The notes under the pieces: model-generated
The model's database searches: none
What the model was told of the DNA's origin: nothing
What the model saw: the letters and a program-made list of their open reading frames with translations, nothing else
Made by a program: the position numbers and the translations under genes
NCBI RefSeq assembly: GCF_035989305.1
Contig: NZ_CP108514.1
Span: forward strand, 8,536,501 to 8,600,500
Origin: Streptomyces sp. NBC_01233
GTDB lineage: Bacteria; Actinomycetota; Actinomycetes; Streptomycetales; Streptomycetaceae
Direction: 5' to 3'
DNA length: 64,000 nt
In this document: piece by piece, positions 43,775-51,694 of the stretch
How positions within the stretch are numbered: the first letter of the stretch is position 1
Layout of the letters: every line of letters starts with the position of its first letter

Positions 43775-45715
43775 GGGCCTGCGGGCCCACACGCTCGCCG
43801 AAGGCGACTCCGGGACCTGGGTGCAGCTGTTCTCCGCCGCCTGCGTGGCGAACGGTCCCTCGAACACGAGTGGCGACATCGCCAGCTTCAGCTATCAGTT
43901 CGGCCCGAAGCTCGCGAGCTGGGTGAAGAAGTTCCAGAGCTTCTCCGCGATCGCTGAGTCGGGTAAGGCCGACTTCGACACCTGGGCGCAGTTGCTGGTC
44001 GCCTATGGCAACCCCGACCGGGCGGTCGACTGTTGTGACACCCGCTTCACCATCACTCCCTCCCGGGCGAAGGCGCTCCATGCTGCCGGCTACCGCGCCG
44101 TAGGACGCTACCTCGACGAGCCGGCCGGGAGCACCCTGAACAAGGAGATACAGCCCGGAGAACTGGACGCGATCTTCTCCGCCGGTCTGAGGGTCATCCC
44201 GCTGTGGCAGTACGACGCGCGGAAGCTCGCGGATTTCACGTACGCCAACGGCTACTCGCACGGGCGCAAGGCGCACGAACGGGCCGAAGGCTATGGATTC
44301 AACCGGAGCACGGTGATCTACTTCGCGGTCGACTATGACGCCACGCAAGCGGAGATGGACAAGATCGTCGACTACTTCATCGGCGTGAACGACGCCCTGA
44401 AGAGCAACGGCAGCAAGTACATCACCGGCGTGTACGGTTCGCGGAACGTGTGCGCCAGCGTGGCCGGAGGCGCCTTCGTACCGTACGCGTACGTCTCGGG
44501 CATGTCCTATGGATTCTCCGGCAACCTCGGATTCCCCCTCCCGCAGAACTGGGCGTTCAACCAGATCAAGGAGTTCAACTTCTCCGCGGGTTCGGACACC
44601 TTCGCGCTGGACCGGGTGTCGCACCGCCCCGGCGCGGACTTCGGGCAGAACTCGGTCAACCAGTCGGGAAGTTCATCGGTCGACCAGTTCATCGCGTATG
44701 TCCAGAAGGTGTACGATGCCGCCGTCGCGTACGGAAAGGGCAACGCGAACGAACTGTGCCTGCAGTTCATGCGCTGGGAGAAGTACACGGACTCCCGCTG
44801 GGTCAAGCTGTTCGGTGATGTGGACAACGCGTTCATCCAATTCTGCGTAGACCGGGGACTTGGCCGCGCGAGGGATCAGGAGTACCTCGACCCGTCGATG
44901 GGTGTCACCATCAGCCCGGACCATCTGATCGCCAGTGCCGCGGGTTATTTCCTCAAGGGGAATGCCGGAGTCGGTAAGGCGAATCGTGCCGAACTCGCCA
45001 GTTGGGGCGGGGACCTGCTCACGTTCTACGGGGAGTGGAGCCGTTCGGACAACGCATCCCCGCTGGACTTCTGTCGCAGGACACTGGCCAGGCCCGACGT
45101 CGCGTCCACGTTCTCGCTCAGCGACCTGATCGAGGACATCGACGGGTTCACGGTCGCGATGAAGCTGAAGGCCGGCGGCACGGACATCGTCACCGAACTC
45201 AGGAAGATCCTGCTCGGTGGGGGACACAAGACGCGTTTCAGTGACTTCAAGGCGGCCAGGTTCGGCAACACCACCGACGGCGTCAAGAAGTCGGCGAAGG
45301 CGTTTCTCGAGGACGACATCAGTGACACTCTGCTGTCAACTACGCGTGCAGTGCTGATCGACCGGAACTGCCCGATCCACAAGAAGCCCTGGCTCGAGTC
45401 CGACTCCGTGATGGACGAGTTCTACCGGGGATTCGCCGAAGTTCTGCAGCGTCTCATCGACCAGCAGTGACCCGCTGAAGCCGGCGTCTCTGCGAAGGGC
45501 CGACCCGTTGTCCAGAATCTCACGGAAGTGACCTTTCGCTAGCGTATGCGCATTCTTCATCACACCCAGGACGACAGCAGACCCGGACACCCGTACCCGT
45601 CGAAAGCGGCGTGCCGGGTATCTTCCCCAGCCATGAGGAAACGCTCGGCGCAGGAGACGGGAAGGACCACGCGGCTCCGCGTGTCCGCGAAACCGGATCA
45701 GGAGGTGGGGACGCA

Positions 45716-46147
45716 ATGCCGACGCCTTTGATGGGCCTGCTCCTCCTCGTGAGTGTGGTGGCGGTGCCGGCGTGCATCGTGGTGATGGTTCTCATACTGA
45801 GGAACCCACCCCGTTCACTGTCCAGGATCTGTGCGGTTCTCGCCCTGATCTTCGGCTTCTCGGCCACGGCCGTGTACTGCTACGGCTGGTTCTCCGTCGC
45901 CCTCGGGGGACCGTTCCCGGAGCTGTGCGAGGACAGCAACGCGTCCGGCGCCCAGTTGGCGAGGCTGAAGCAGGATTTCTGGCCCCTTCGCAACGCCTGC
46001 ATCTATTCCGACGGCTCGACGGTGGAGCACGTCTCCATGTCGATCAACGTGTTCGTCTACGTGCCGGCTGGTCTTGCCGTCGTCCTGACCTGCGCCGCCG
46101 TGTTCCTGTACCGGCGGGCACGACACCTTCCCGAAGGGACCTCATGA
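45716..46147 (+). CDS. Small three-helix membrane protein
   Basis: The ATG at 45716 follows AGGAGGTGGGG and gives 143 residues. Three hydrophobic segments (LLLLVSVVAVPACIVVMVLI, ICAVLALIFGFSATAVYCYG, VYVPAGLAVVLTCAAVFLYR) surround an extracytoplasmic loop with two Cys (FPELCEDSN and RNACIYSD) that could form a disulfide. No family is recognised. The stop overlaps the start of the M15-fold gene (ATGA), and the split cell-wall hydrolase lies upstream, so these may form one envelope-related unit. Confidence 0.68.
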   Translation: MPTPLMGLLLLVSVVAVPACIVVMVLILRNPPRSLSRICAVLALIFGFSATAVYCYGWFSVALGGPFPELCEDSNASGAQLARLKQDFWPLRNACIYSDGSTVEHVSMSINVFVYVPAGLAVVLTCAAVFLYRRARHLPEGTS

Positions 46148-46833
46148 GCATCGAATTCTCGCGTCGCGTCATACTCAAGCAGTTCACCGGCGTCGCTGCC
46201 GGAGCCGCACTGGTATCCGCCGGAGGCACACTGCTGGCTCCCGCCACCGCCGTCGCCGCGGACACCACGTGGCGCAGATCGACCTCGGCGAACGGCTGGA
46301 GCATCCCGAACGCCCGCTCTTTTTCCACCGGCACCTGCGACATCCAGGGAACCGGCCTGACCGTCGTCCTGCGCCAAGGAGACACCGCAACGGTCCTGGC
46401 CTACCTGGCACAGCGTTTCCACTACGACGTCGCCCGGCTGGAGAGCGATCGCGGCGAGATCGTCGGATATCGCGCCGCTCGCGAGGTCAGGGCGGACTTC
46501 GAGTCCAACCACCTGTCAGGAACTGCACTGGCGCTCTATCCGGAAACCTACCCGCTGGGAGTCACGGGCAACTTCTTCCCGTACCAGGTCACGGCGATCC
46601 GGGACATCCTCGCGGAACTCGGAGGCGTGGTGAAGTGGGGCGGTGACATGAAGCCGGCCATGGAATCCATGTTCTTCATCGACGTGCCGCCGCAGTCGCA
46701 GCAACTCAAGCAGGTCGCAGCGACGATCAGAGCGTGGCAGACCACTCCGAGCAAGGGCGCCGGAACTCAGAACGTCGAAGACCCCAAGCGCATGAAGGCG
46801 TCGAAGGAACTGGCGAAGAGCCAGAAGGTCTAG
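46144..46833 (+). CDS. Tat-exported M15-peptidase-fold protein lacking zinc ligands
   Basis: A 229-residue protein with a Tat signal (SRRVILKQFTGVAAGAALVS, cleaved near AVAA-D40). The mature part matches M15 D-Ala-D-Ala carboxypeptidase/endolysin sequence: FESNHLSGTALALYP (116-133 region), FFPYQVTAIRDILAELGGVV and KWGGDMKPAMESMFFIDVPP. In active enzymes the first motif is SxHxxGxAxD and the last has MHFE. Here the Asp is Ala130 and the second His is Phe177, leaving only His123. The protein is therefore probably non-catalytic and may bind peptidoglycan. Its TAG stop is followed directly by an IS remnant. Confidence 0.78.
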   Translation: MSIEFSRRVILKQFTGVAAGAALVSAGGTLLAPATAVAADTTWRRSTSANGWSIPNARSFSTGTCDIQGTGLTVVLRQGDTATVLAYLAQRFHYDVARLESDRGEIVGYRAAREVRADFESNHLSGTALALYPETYPLGVTGNFFPYQVTAIRDILAELGGVVKWGGDMKPAMESMFFIDVPPQSQQLKQVAATIRAWQTTPSKGAGTQNVEDPKRMKASKELAKSQKV

Positions 46834-47150
46834 AGCGTGTTCTAGAACGGGGGTCCGTTTCTCGCCTCGTGCCGTGATGATCTCGGTGTGGGGCGAGAAC
46901 CGCGCCCGGGGCGGGGCCGGCCGCGGGTCCGCCCGTTGCGGGTGCGGGGCGACAAGGCGTACGCGTCGCGCGTGAACCGTGCGTATCTGCGCCGGCGCGG
47001 GATGCGCAGCACGATGCCGGAAACGGTCGGCCAGTCCGGTCACCGCACCCGCCGGGGCGGGACCGGGCGGGCAGCCTCCGAACTTCGACAGCGAGGACTA
47101 CAAGGCCCGGTACGCGGTCGAGTGCGGCATCAACCGCTTTTCATCGCCGT
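46834..47150 (+). mobile_element. IS5-family transposase remnant
   Basis: Directly after the CTAG holding the M15 stop, the sequence begins AGCGTGTTCTAGAAC, resembling an IS end. From about 46930 it reads RVRGDKAYASRVNRAYLRRR and, in another frame, PNFDSEDYKARYAVECGINR (about 47080-47145), the C-terminal third of an IS5-type DDE transposase. Frameshifts and loss of the first two thirds show it is dead. Confidence 0.7.
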
Positions 47151-47225
47151 GATCGACGAACCGTCTGGATGGCCGCCCGCGACTTCCCCAGACGGCCCAC
47201 CCAGGGCCCCTGTTATGGTGCGCCG

Positions 47226-47660
47226 ATGTCATCGATCAAGCAGTTCCAAGTCACCTTTGACTGCGCAGAACCTGAGCGCGTCGCTCGCTTCTGGTGCGAG
47301 GTGCTGGGGTACGTCGTCTCGCCGGTGCCGAAGGGGTTCGAGACATGGGACGACTACCATCGCTCGCTGCCGCCCGAGCATCAGGTGCAATGGTTCTCCT
47401 GCATCGATCCCTCAGGTGTGGGCCCGCGGCTGCTCTTCCAGCGCGTTCCCGAAGGCAAGGTCGTCAAGAATCGGGTGCACCTCTGCGTACGGGCGGGCAC
47501 CGGGCTCGTCGGTGAGGAGCGCCTCGCCACACTCCAGGCCGAGTGCGCACGACTGGTCGCGCTCGACGCGGTACACGTGCGGACGCTGCTTGCCGACGGC
47601 GCCAACGAGTCGTGCATCGTGATGCAGGACATCGAGGGCAACGAGTTCTGTCTCGACTGA
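47226..47660 (+). CDS. VOC/glyoxalase-superfamily protein
   Basis: A 144-residue protein with the two-repeat VOC pattern: FQVTFDCAEPERVARFWCEV followed by LGY, PRLLFQRVPEGKVVKNRVHL, and the C-terminal IVMQDIEGNEFCLD ending with a metal-ligand-type Glu. This is the glyoxalase_6-like subgroup of unknown function. It sits between transposase remnants and may be a passenger or survivor. Confidence 0.85.
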   Translation: MSSIKQFQVTFDCAEPERVARFWCEVLGYVVSPVPKGFETWDDYHRSLPPEHQVQWFSCIDPSGVGPRLLFQRVPEGKVVKNRVHLCVRAGTGLVGEERLATLQAECARLVALDAVHVRTLLADGANESCIVMQDIEGNEFCLD

Positions 47661-47679
47661 GACTCCTCCGAGCCCGCGA

Positions 47680-47860
47680 GGTCCACCGTGTGATCCCGCG
47701 TGGGGACCAGGGTGGCCGTTGACTTCGACGCCCGAACAGTGGGGGCGAGCTGGCGCAGCGTCAAGTTCTCGCGCCAGTAGGCCAGTAGGCCAGTACGCGG
47801 CGGGGCTGCTCAGGACGGCTTCGACGCCGTGATCACACCAGTGATGGCTGGTGTGGGAGC
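47680..47860 (-). mobile_element. Heavily deleted transposase remnant
   Basis: Minus-strand frames contain ITGVITASKPS, LAYWRENLTLRQLAPTVRAS and ATLVPTRDHTV, recognisable as separate pieces of the N-terminal half of a Streptomyces IS5-type transposase, joined by deletions. A short tandem repeat GCCAGTAGG lies at about 47775-47795. No intact frame remains. Confidence 0.5.
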
Positions 47861-47863
47861 GTG

Positions 47864-48482
47864 TCAGAGGTGCTTCGACAGGGCATCGACCTCCACGCCC
47901 GCGCCGGGCTTGCCCCGGTGAGCACGCCACGTCACCAGCCCGTGCACCGGCAGAGCCACAAGGGCGACCCCCGCTGCGATGCGAATCGCGTTCCAGGTGG
48001 ATCTCGACCACGAGGCCCTGCGAGGGGGCCTCGGTGGCCAACCGCATCGAGGTCTCGTAGAAGGCGGTCAACGGGATGAGCAGCCGGAACGGGAGACCAC
48101 CGATACCGCGCGTTCGCGCGAGGTTCCCGAACAGCCCCACAGGGGCCCCGAAGACGAAGGCCGCTGTTCCCCAAACAAGGATCTTGGAAGCAAGCTCCCC
48201 TCCGGACCCGTGGGAGACGACCTGACCGATGGGGCCGGTGGGGAAAGCGGACTTGAAGACGTAGTACACGACCACGGCCACAGCCAGTGTCGAGGAGGCC
48301 AGCACCGCCGACTCGATCTTGGACCGGCGCGAAAGCCCCACCAGGAAGGCGAAGCCTGCCCACGCCCACCCACTGGAGAAGACGAGGGCCGCAGCATGGC
48401 ACAACGGGTTGTCGAACTTGTCCATGAGCGGGCCGATTGCACCTAGAAACATGGCGGCCACGAGGGCCGTCACTGTGGCCAT
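47864..48482 (-). pseudogene. DUF6518-like membrane protein gene with one frameshift
   Basis: From ATG 48482 the frame encodes about five membrane segments (ATVTALVAAMFLGAIGPLMD through GLPFRLLIPLTAFYETSMRL). At about 47996-48003 the similarity moves to another frame that reads TWNAIRIAAGVALVALPVHG and ends at the TGA at 47864. One extra base near 48000 explains it. Without correction the protein would run into unrelated sequence, so either the gene is newly broken or the base is a sequencing error. Confidence 0.62.
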
Positions 48483-48780
48483 GACGCGGGTGCGCGGAGG
48501 GTGCACGATCGCTCCGTTCCGATTCTGTGGACGACCTCGCGGGGCACTGGTCACACTAGCCGCTCCGATCAATCGCCCCTGGCGCCACGCCAGTTGCGTA
48601 CGGGGCGGCCAGTGCAGATCTCGCACGTGACGGGCGAAGCGGGCCGAGCCAACCGTCTGGCACGGCCTGTCGGCGGCCTGCCTCGGCATGACCGCCGTCC
48701 ACGGCCGCAGCACTGTCCGCCGGGCCGACGCGAAGTTCGCCCGCCGCTTCGGCGGGGCCGCCGTTGCGCAGGATCCGTCG
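48483..48780. other. Gene-free stretch between DUF6518-like and TetR genes
   Basis: About 300 bp in which I recognise no gene. The divergent promoters of the flanking genes should lie here; only the TetR-side promoter is distinct. Confidence 0.45.
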
Positions 48781-48814
48781 TTGACACGCAAGAGTGTGAG
48801 TGGTTGAGTACTCA
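48781..48814 (+). promoter_or_regulatory. TetR gene promoter with overlapping operator; probably leaderless
   Basis: TTGACA (48781-48786) and TTGAGT (48804-48809) are spaced 17 bp, placing transcription start within a few bases of the TetR ATG at 48816, with no ribosome site in between. TGAGTGGTTGAGTACTCA (48797-48814) overlaps the -10 region and shares its pattern with the 18-bp palindrome before the MFS gene, so it is a likely TetR operator. Confidence 0.62.
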
Positions 48815-48815
48815 C

Positions 48816-49382
48816 ATGAAGAATGAACGACCCCGAAAGCTGTCCACCGCCGAAGAGCGGCGCGAGACGGTGCTGCGCACCGCCATCGGCGCCTTCGCGG
48901 CGCGCGGCTACTGGGGCACCACCACGACCGAGGTGGCGAAGGCGGCCGGCATCTCGCAGGCGTACGTCTACCGCTTGTTCCCCAGCAAGGAGCTGCTGTT
49001 CACCGCGGTGGTCGAGCACTGCTTCGTGCAGGTCCGGGCCGGTCTGGAGCGGGCGGCTGCCGAGGCGAAGGGCAGCTCCGCCGAGGTGGTGCTGGAGGCC
49101 ATGGGGGATGCGTACGCGCTGCTGATCAGCGACAACGACCTGATGCTGATCCAGCTGCACGCCCAGGCCGCGGCCGTCTCCGAGCCGGCCGTGCGCGAGG
49201 TGGTCCAGCAGGGCTACGCCCGGCTGGTGGAGTACGTACGCGGCGCCTCCGGTGGTGCCGAGGAGCAGGTCCAGCAGTTCTTCGCGCGCGGCATGCTGTG
49301 CCACCTCATCGTTTCCATGGGGGCCGGTGACGTGGATGCCCCCTGGATGCGGACGCTGTCCGCTGGTATCACGCACTACTGA
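48816..49382 (+). CDS. TetR-family transcriptional regulator
   Basis: A 188-residue repressor: ETVLRTAIGAFAARGYWGTT, then EVAKAAGISQAYVYRLFPSKE (typical TetR HTH), then a helical ligand-binding domain. It probably represses itself and the following MFS gene through matching palindromes upstream of each. A strong terminator follows, so the regulator and transporter are separate transcripts. Confidence 0.9.
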   Translation: MKNERPRKLSTAEERRETVLRTAIGAFAARGYWGTTTTEVAKAAGISQAYVYRLFPSKELLFTAVVEHCFVQVRAGLERAAAEAKGSSAEVVLEAMGDAYALLISDNDLMLIQLHAQAAAVSEPAVREVVQQGYARLVEYVRGASGGAEEQVQQFFARGMLCHLIVSMGAGDVDAPWMRTLSAGITHY

Positions 49383-49411
49383 GTCCGGCGTCACCGAAAA
49401 GCCGGGCTGTC

Positions 49412-49436
49412 GGCGGGGCGCGAGCCCCGCCTTTTC
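49412..49436 (+). terminator. Intrinsic terminator after the TetR gene
   Basis: GGCGGGGC (49412-49419) and GCCCCGCC (49424-49431) form an 8-bp GC stem with a GCGA tetraloop, followed by TTTT. This is a classic intrinsic terminator. Confidence 0.85.
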
Positions 49437-49450
49437 TCAGGCGTCAGGTG

Positions 49451-49468
49451 TGAGTGATTAACCACTCA
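49451..49468. promoter_or_regulatory. TetR operator before the MFS gene
   Basis: TGAGTGATTAACCACTCA is an 18-bp palindrome with one mismatched pair, 11 bp upstream of the GTG at 49480. It matches the sequence at 48797-48814 in its TGAGTG and CTCA arms. Confidence 0.75.
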
Positions 49469-49479
49469 AGGAGAACCTC

Positions 49480-51029
49480 GTGAGGATCACCGCCACCACC
49501 CGGAAGCCGGGAGCAGCGCTCGCAGTTCTGGCGGGGGCGCAGTGTTCACCGTCATGCTCGCCACCTCGATCGTGAACGTGGCCCTCCCGCAGATCCGCGC
49601 CGGCGTCGGCCTGTCGGACAGCGGCGCGACCTGGGTGGTCAACGCCTACGGCCTTGCCTTCGGCGCGCTGCTGCTCGCCGGCGGAAGGACGGCCGACGTC
49701 CTCGGCCGGCGCCGGGTACTGCTCGCGGGGCTCGCGGTGTTCGGAGCCGCCTCGCTGGCGGCCGGGCTGGCCTCCTCCTCCCCGGTCCTGATCGCCGCCC
49801 GCGCACTGCAGGGCCTGGGCGCGGCGGCGATCGCCCCGGCGGCTCTGGCCCTGGTCATGGACCTGTACCCGCCGGGACCCGGGCGGGGGAGGGCGCTCGG
49901 CGTGTGGGGTGCGGTGTCCGGCGCGGGGGGCGCGGCCGGGGTCCTGCTCGGTGGCGCCCTCACCCAGGCCTGGGGCTGGCAGTGGATCCTCTTCGCCGTC
50001 GCCGTCGGGACGCTCCTGGTCCTGGCCGGCGCGGCGGTCGGCGTGCCGCCGGCCTCGACCCCGGCCTCGACCCCGGCCTCGACCCCGGCCTCGACCCCGG
50101 CCTCGACCCCGACCCCGGCCCCGACCCCGGCCCCGACCCCGGCCTCGGTTACCGGCAGTGGCCGGTTCGACCTGCCCGGCACCACCACCGTCACCCTCGC
50201 GCTGACCGCCCTGGTGTGGGGCCTGACCACCGCCCGCCGCTCGGGCTGGGCGGACACCACCGTCCTCGGGGCCTTCGCCGTCGCCGCCGTGCTGGTGGCC
50301 GCGTTCGTCCTCGTCGAGCGACGCCACCCGAATCCGCTGCTGCCGCCGCGCCTGTTCCGGGCCGGGCGCGTCACCGTCGGGAACGCGCTCATGGCGCTGC
50401 TCGGCTCGGTGTGGATCGCCCTGTTCTTCTTCCTGCCGCTCTACCAGCAACAGGTCCTCGGATCCAGCCCACTGGTTACCGGCCTCGGCCAACTCCCGCT
50501 CGCCGCAGCCAACATGCTCGGCTCCACGCTCGCCCCGCGGATCTCCCGCCGCATCGGCGCCACCGCGACGGTGACCGGCGCCCTGCTGACCGAGGCCGCG
50601 GGACTGCTCTGGCTGTCCCGGATCAGCACCCACGGCAGCTACTTCGCCGACCTCCTCGGCCCGGTCATCCTCATCGGTCTGGGCCTGAGCATCGCCTTCG
50701 TCCAGCTCACCGCCCTGTCCGTGGAGGGCGTCGCCCGCCAGGACGCGGGGCTGGCCGGCGGTTTGGTGAACACCTCCCGGCAGGTCGGCGGAGCGATCGG
50801 CCTCGCCGTCCTGGCCACCCTCGCGGGTACCGCCACCGCCCACGCAGCCGTCCACCAGCCGCAGCCGGAAGCGCTCACCGCCGGCTACCGCATCGCCTTC
50901 GGCGTCTCCGCCGCCGTCCTCCTGGCCACCGCCGCCCTCGCCCCGCTCCTCACGCGCCGCACGGCGACCGGCCCCTGCGGCGCCGGTCCGAGCCCGGCTC
51001 CGCAGCCCGCCGCCGACCGCCGTCACTGA
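49480..51029 (+). pseudogene. DHA2-type MFS drug exporter gene with an N-terminal frameshift
   Basis: GTG 49480 has AAGGAG 7 bp upstream and encodes RITATTRKPGAALAVLAGAQ, the expected N-terminus. At about 49541 the family sequence resumes in another frame as FTVMLATSIVNVALPQIRAG. Two extra bases (TG after GCGCAG) explain the break, which cuts the first membrane helix. The rest, to 51029, is a complete 14-helix exporter. Translation could restart at the GTG at 49542, giving 495 residues without the first half-helix, but no ribosome site is visible. Residues 169-200 form an AlaSerThrPro repeat. Confidence 0.68.
50049..50108 (+). repeat. 12-bp tandem repeat inside the MFS gene
   Basis: CCGGCCTCGACC is repeated five times exactly (50049-50108) and then degenerates into alternating CCGACC/CCGGCC units to about 50146. 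It encodes (PAST)n then (PTPA)n in the central cytoplasmic loop between the two halves of the transporter. Repeat number is likely to vary by slippage without changing frame. Confidence 0.9.
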
Positions 51030-51149
51030 CCGGCCGGGACAACGGACCCGGCCGACCCGCCGAACCCACCCGTGCCACCCGTTCCCTTCCACCGTTCCAC
51101 CCGACCGAACGCGTCACCGCCCGTACACCAACCGAGAGGAAGAGCAGCC

Positions 51150-51590
51150 ATGTTCACCATCGACGAGACCGCTCCCGCCGTCGTCCGCCTGTCCACCGTG
51201 ATCGACGCCCCGCTGGAGCGGGTCTGGGCGCTGCACACCGACATCGACGCCTGGCCGAGCTGGAACGCCGACGTCGACCAGGCGCAGCTCGACGGCCCGC
51301 TGCTGCCGGGCCACTCCTTCACCTGGAAGACGCACGGGCTGGACATCACCTCCACCATCCGCGAGATCGTCCCCGGTGAGCGGCTCGTCTGGGGCGGCCC
51401 GGCCAACGGCATCGAGGGCATCCACGTGTGGACCTTCGAGCAGACCGGCGGCCAGGTGACCGTCCGCACCGAGGAGTCCTGGAGCGGCGCCCCCGTCGAC
51501 GCCGCCCCCGCCGAGCTCGGCCAGGCCCTGCGCGACTCCCTGACCGCCTGGCTCACCGCCCTCAAGAACCGTGCCGAGCAGGCCGACTGA
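51150..51590 (+). CDS. SRPBCC (polyketide cyclase-like) family protein
   Basis: A 146-residue START/Bet v1-fold protein: VRLSTVIDAPLERVWALHTD, IDAWPSWNADVDQAQLDGPL, and VTVRTEESWSGAPVDAAPAE before the long C-terminal helix. It binds or modifies hydrophobic ligands. It follows the MFS gene and precedes the carotenoid oxygenase in the same direction, suggesting a small ligand-handling operon controlled by the TetR protein. GAGAGGAAG precedes the ATG. Confidence 0.85.
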   Translation: MFTIDETAPAVVRLSTVIDAPLERVWALHTDIDAWPSWNADVDQAQLDGPLLPGHSFTWKTHGLDITSTIREIVPGERLVWGGPANGIEGIHVWTFEQTGGQVTVRTEESWSGAPVDAAPAELGQALRDSLTAWLTALKNRAEQAD

Positions 51591-51694
51591 CCCCGGTCAC
51601 CACCCGTCGCCCCGTCACGTCAGACACCGCACCCGCACCCGCACCCGCACCCGTAACCACATCCACACCGTCACGCAGAAGCGAGGTTCCTGCC

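Larger units (their letters stand above)
41771..45470 (+). pseudogene. Peptidoglycan-binding/DUF1906 glycoside-hydrolase-like gene split by an IS
   Basis: The 5' part (41771-42412, 214 codons) carries two peptidoglycan-binding-like repeats (WNTMYSLTRALQRELGIATL and QRWLNARYWEKSTFFIGPCDG). It is interrupted by an ISAs1-type element, and the 3' part (43785-45470) continues in the same frame: LRAHTLAEGDSGTWVQLFSA, then a DUF1906/Rv2525c-like domain (AVDCCDTRFTITPSRAKALH and VIYFAVDYDATQAEM), then about 330 residues of unknown type. Removing the IS and one target copy restores a 775-residue frame, so the disruption is recent. No signal peptide is visible. The remaining 5' ORF ends at 42439, and the 3' part may still be expressed from a new start. 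Confidence 0.85.

Noticed and set aside
46888..47622. 244-residue plus-strand frame
   Set aside because: Its first part is transposase debris and its second part is an out-of-frame reading of the VOC gene at 47226-47660.
50049..50146. Short tandem repeat considered as a regulatory or replication iteron
   Set aside because: It lies inside a transporter frame, keeps the frame, and encodes a simple linker.
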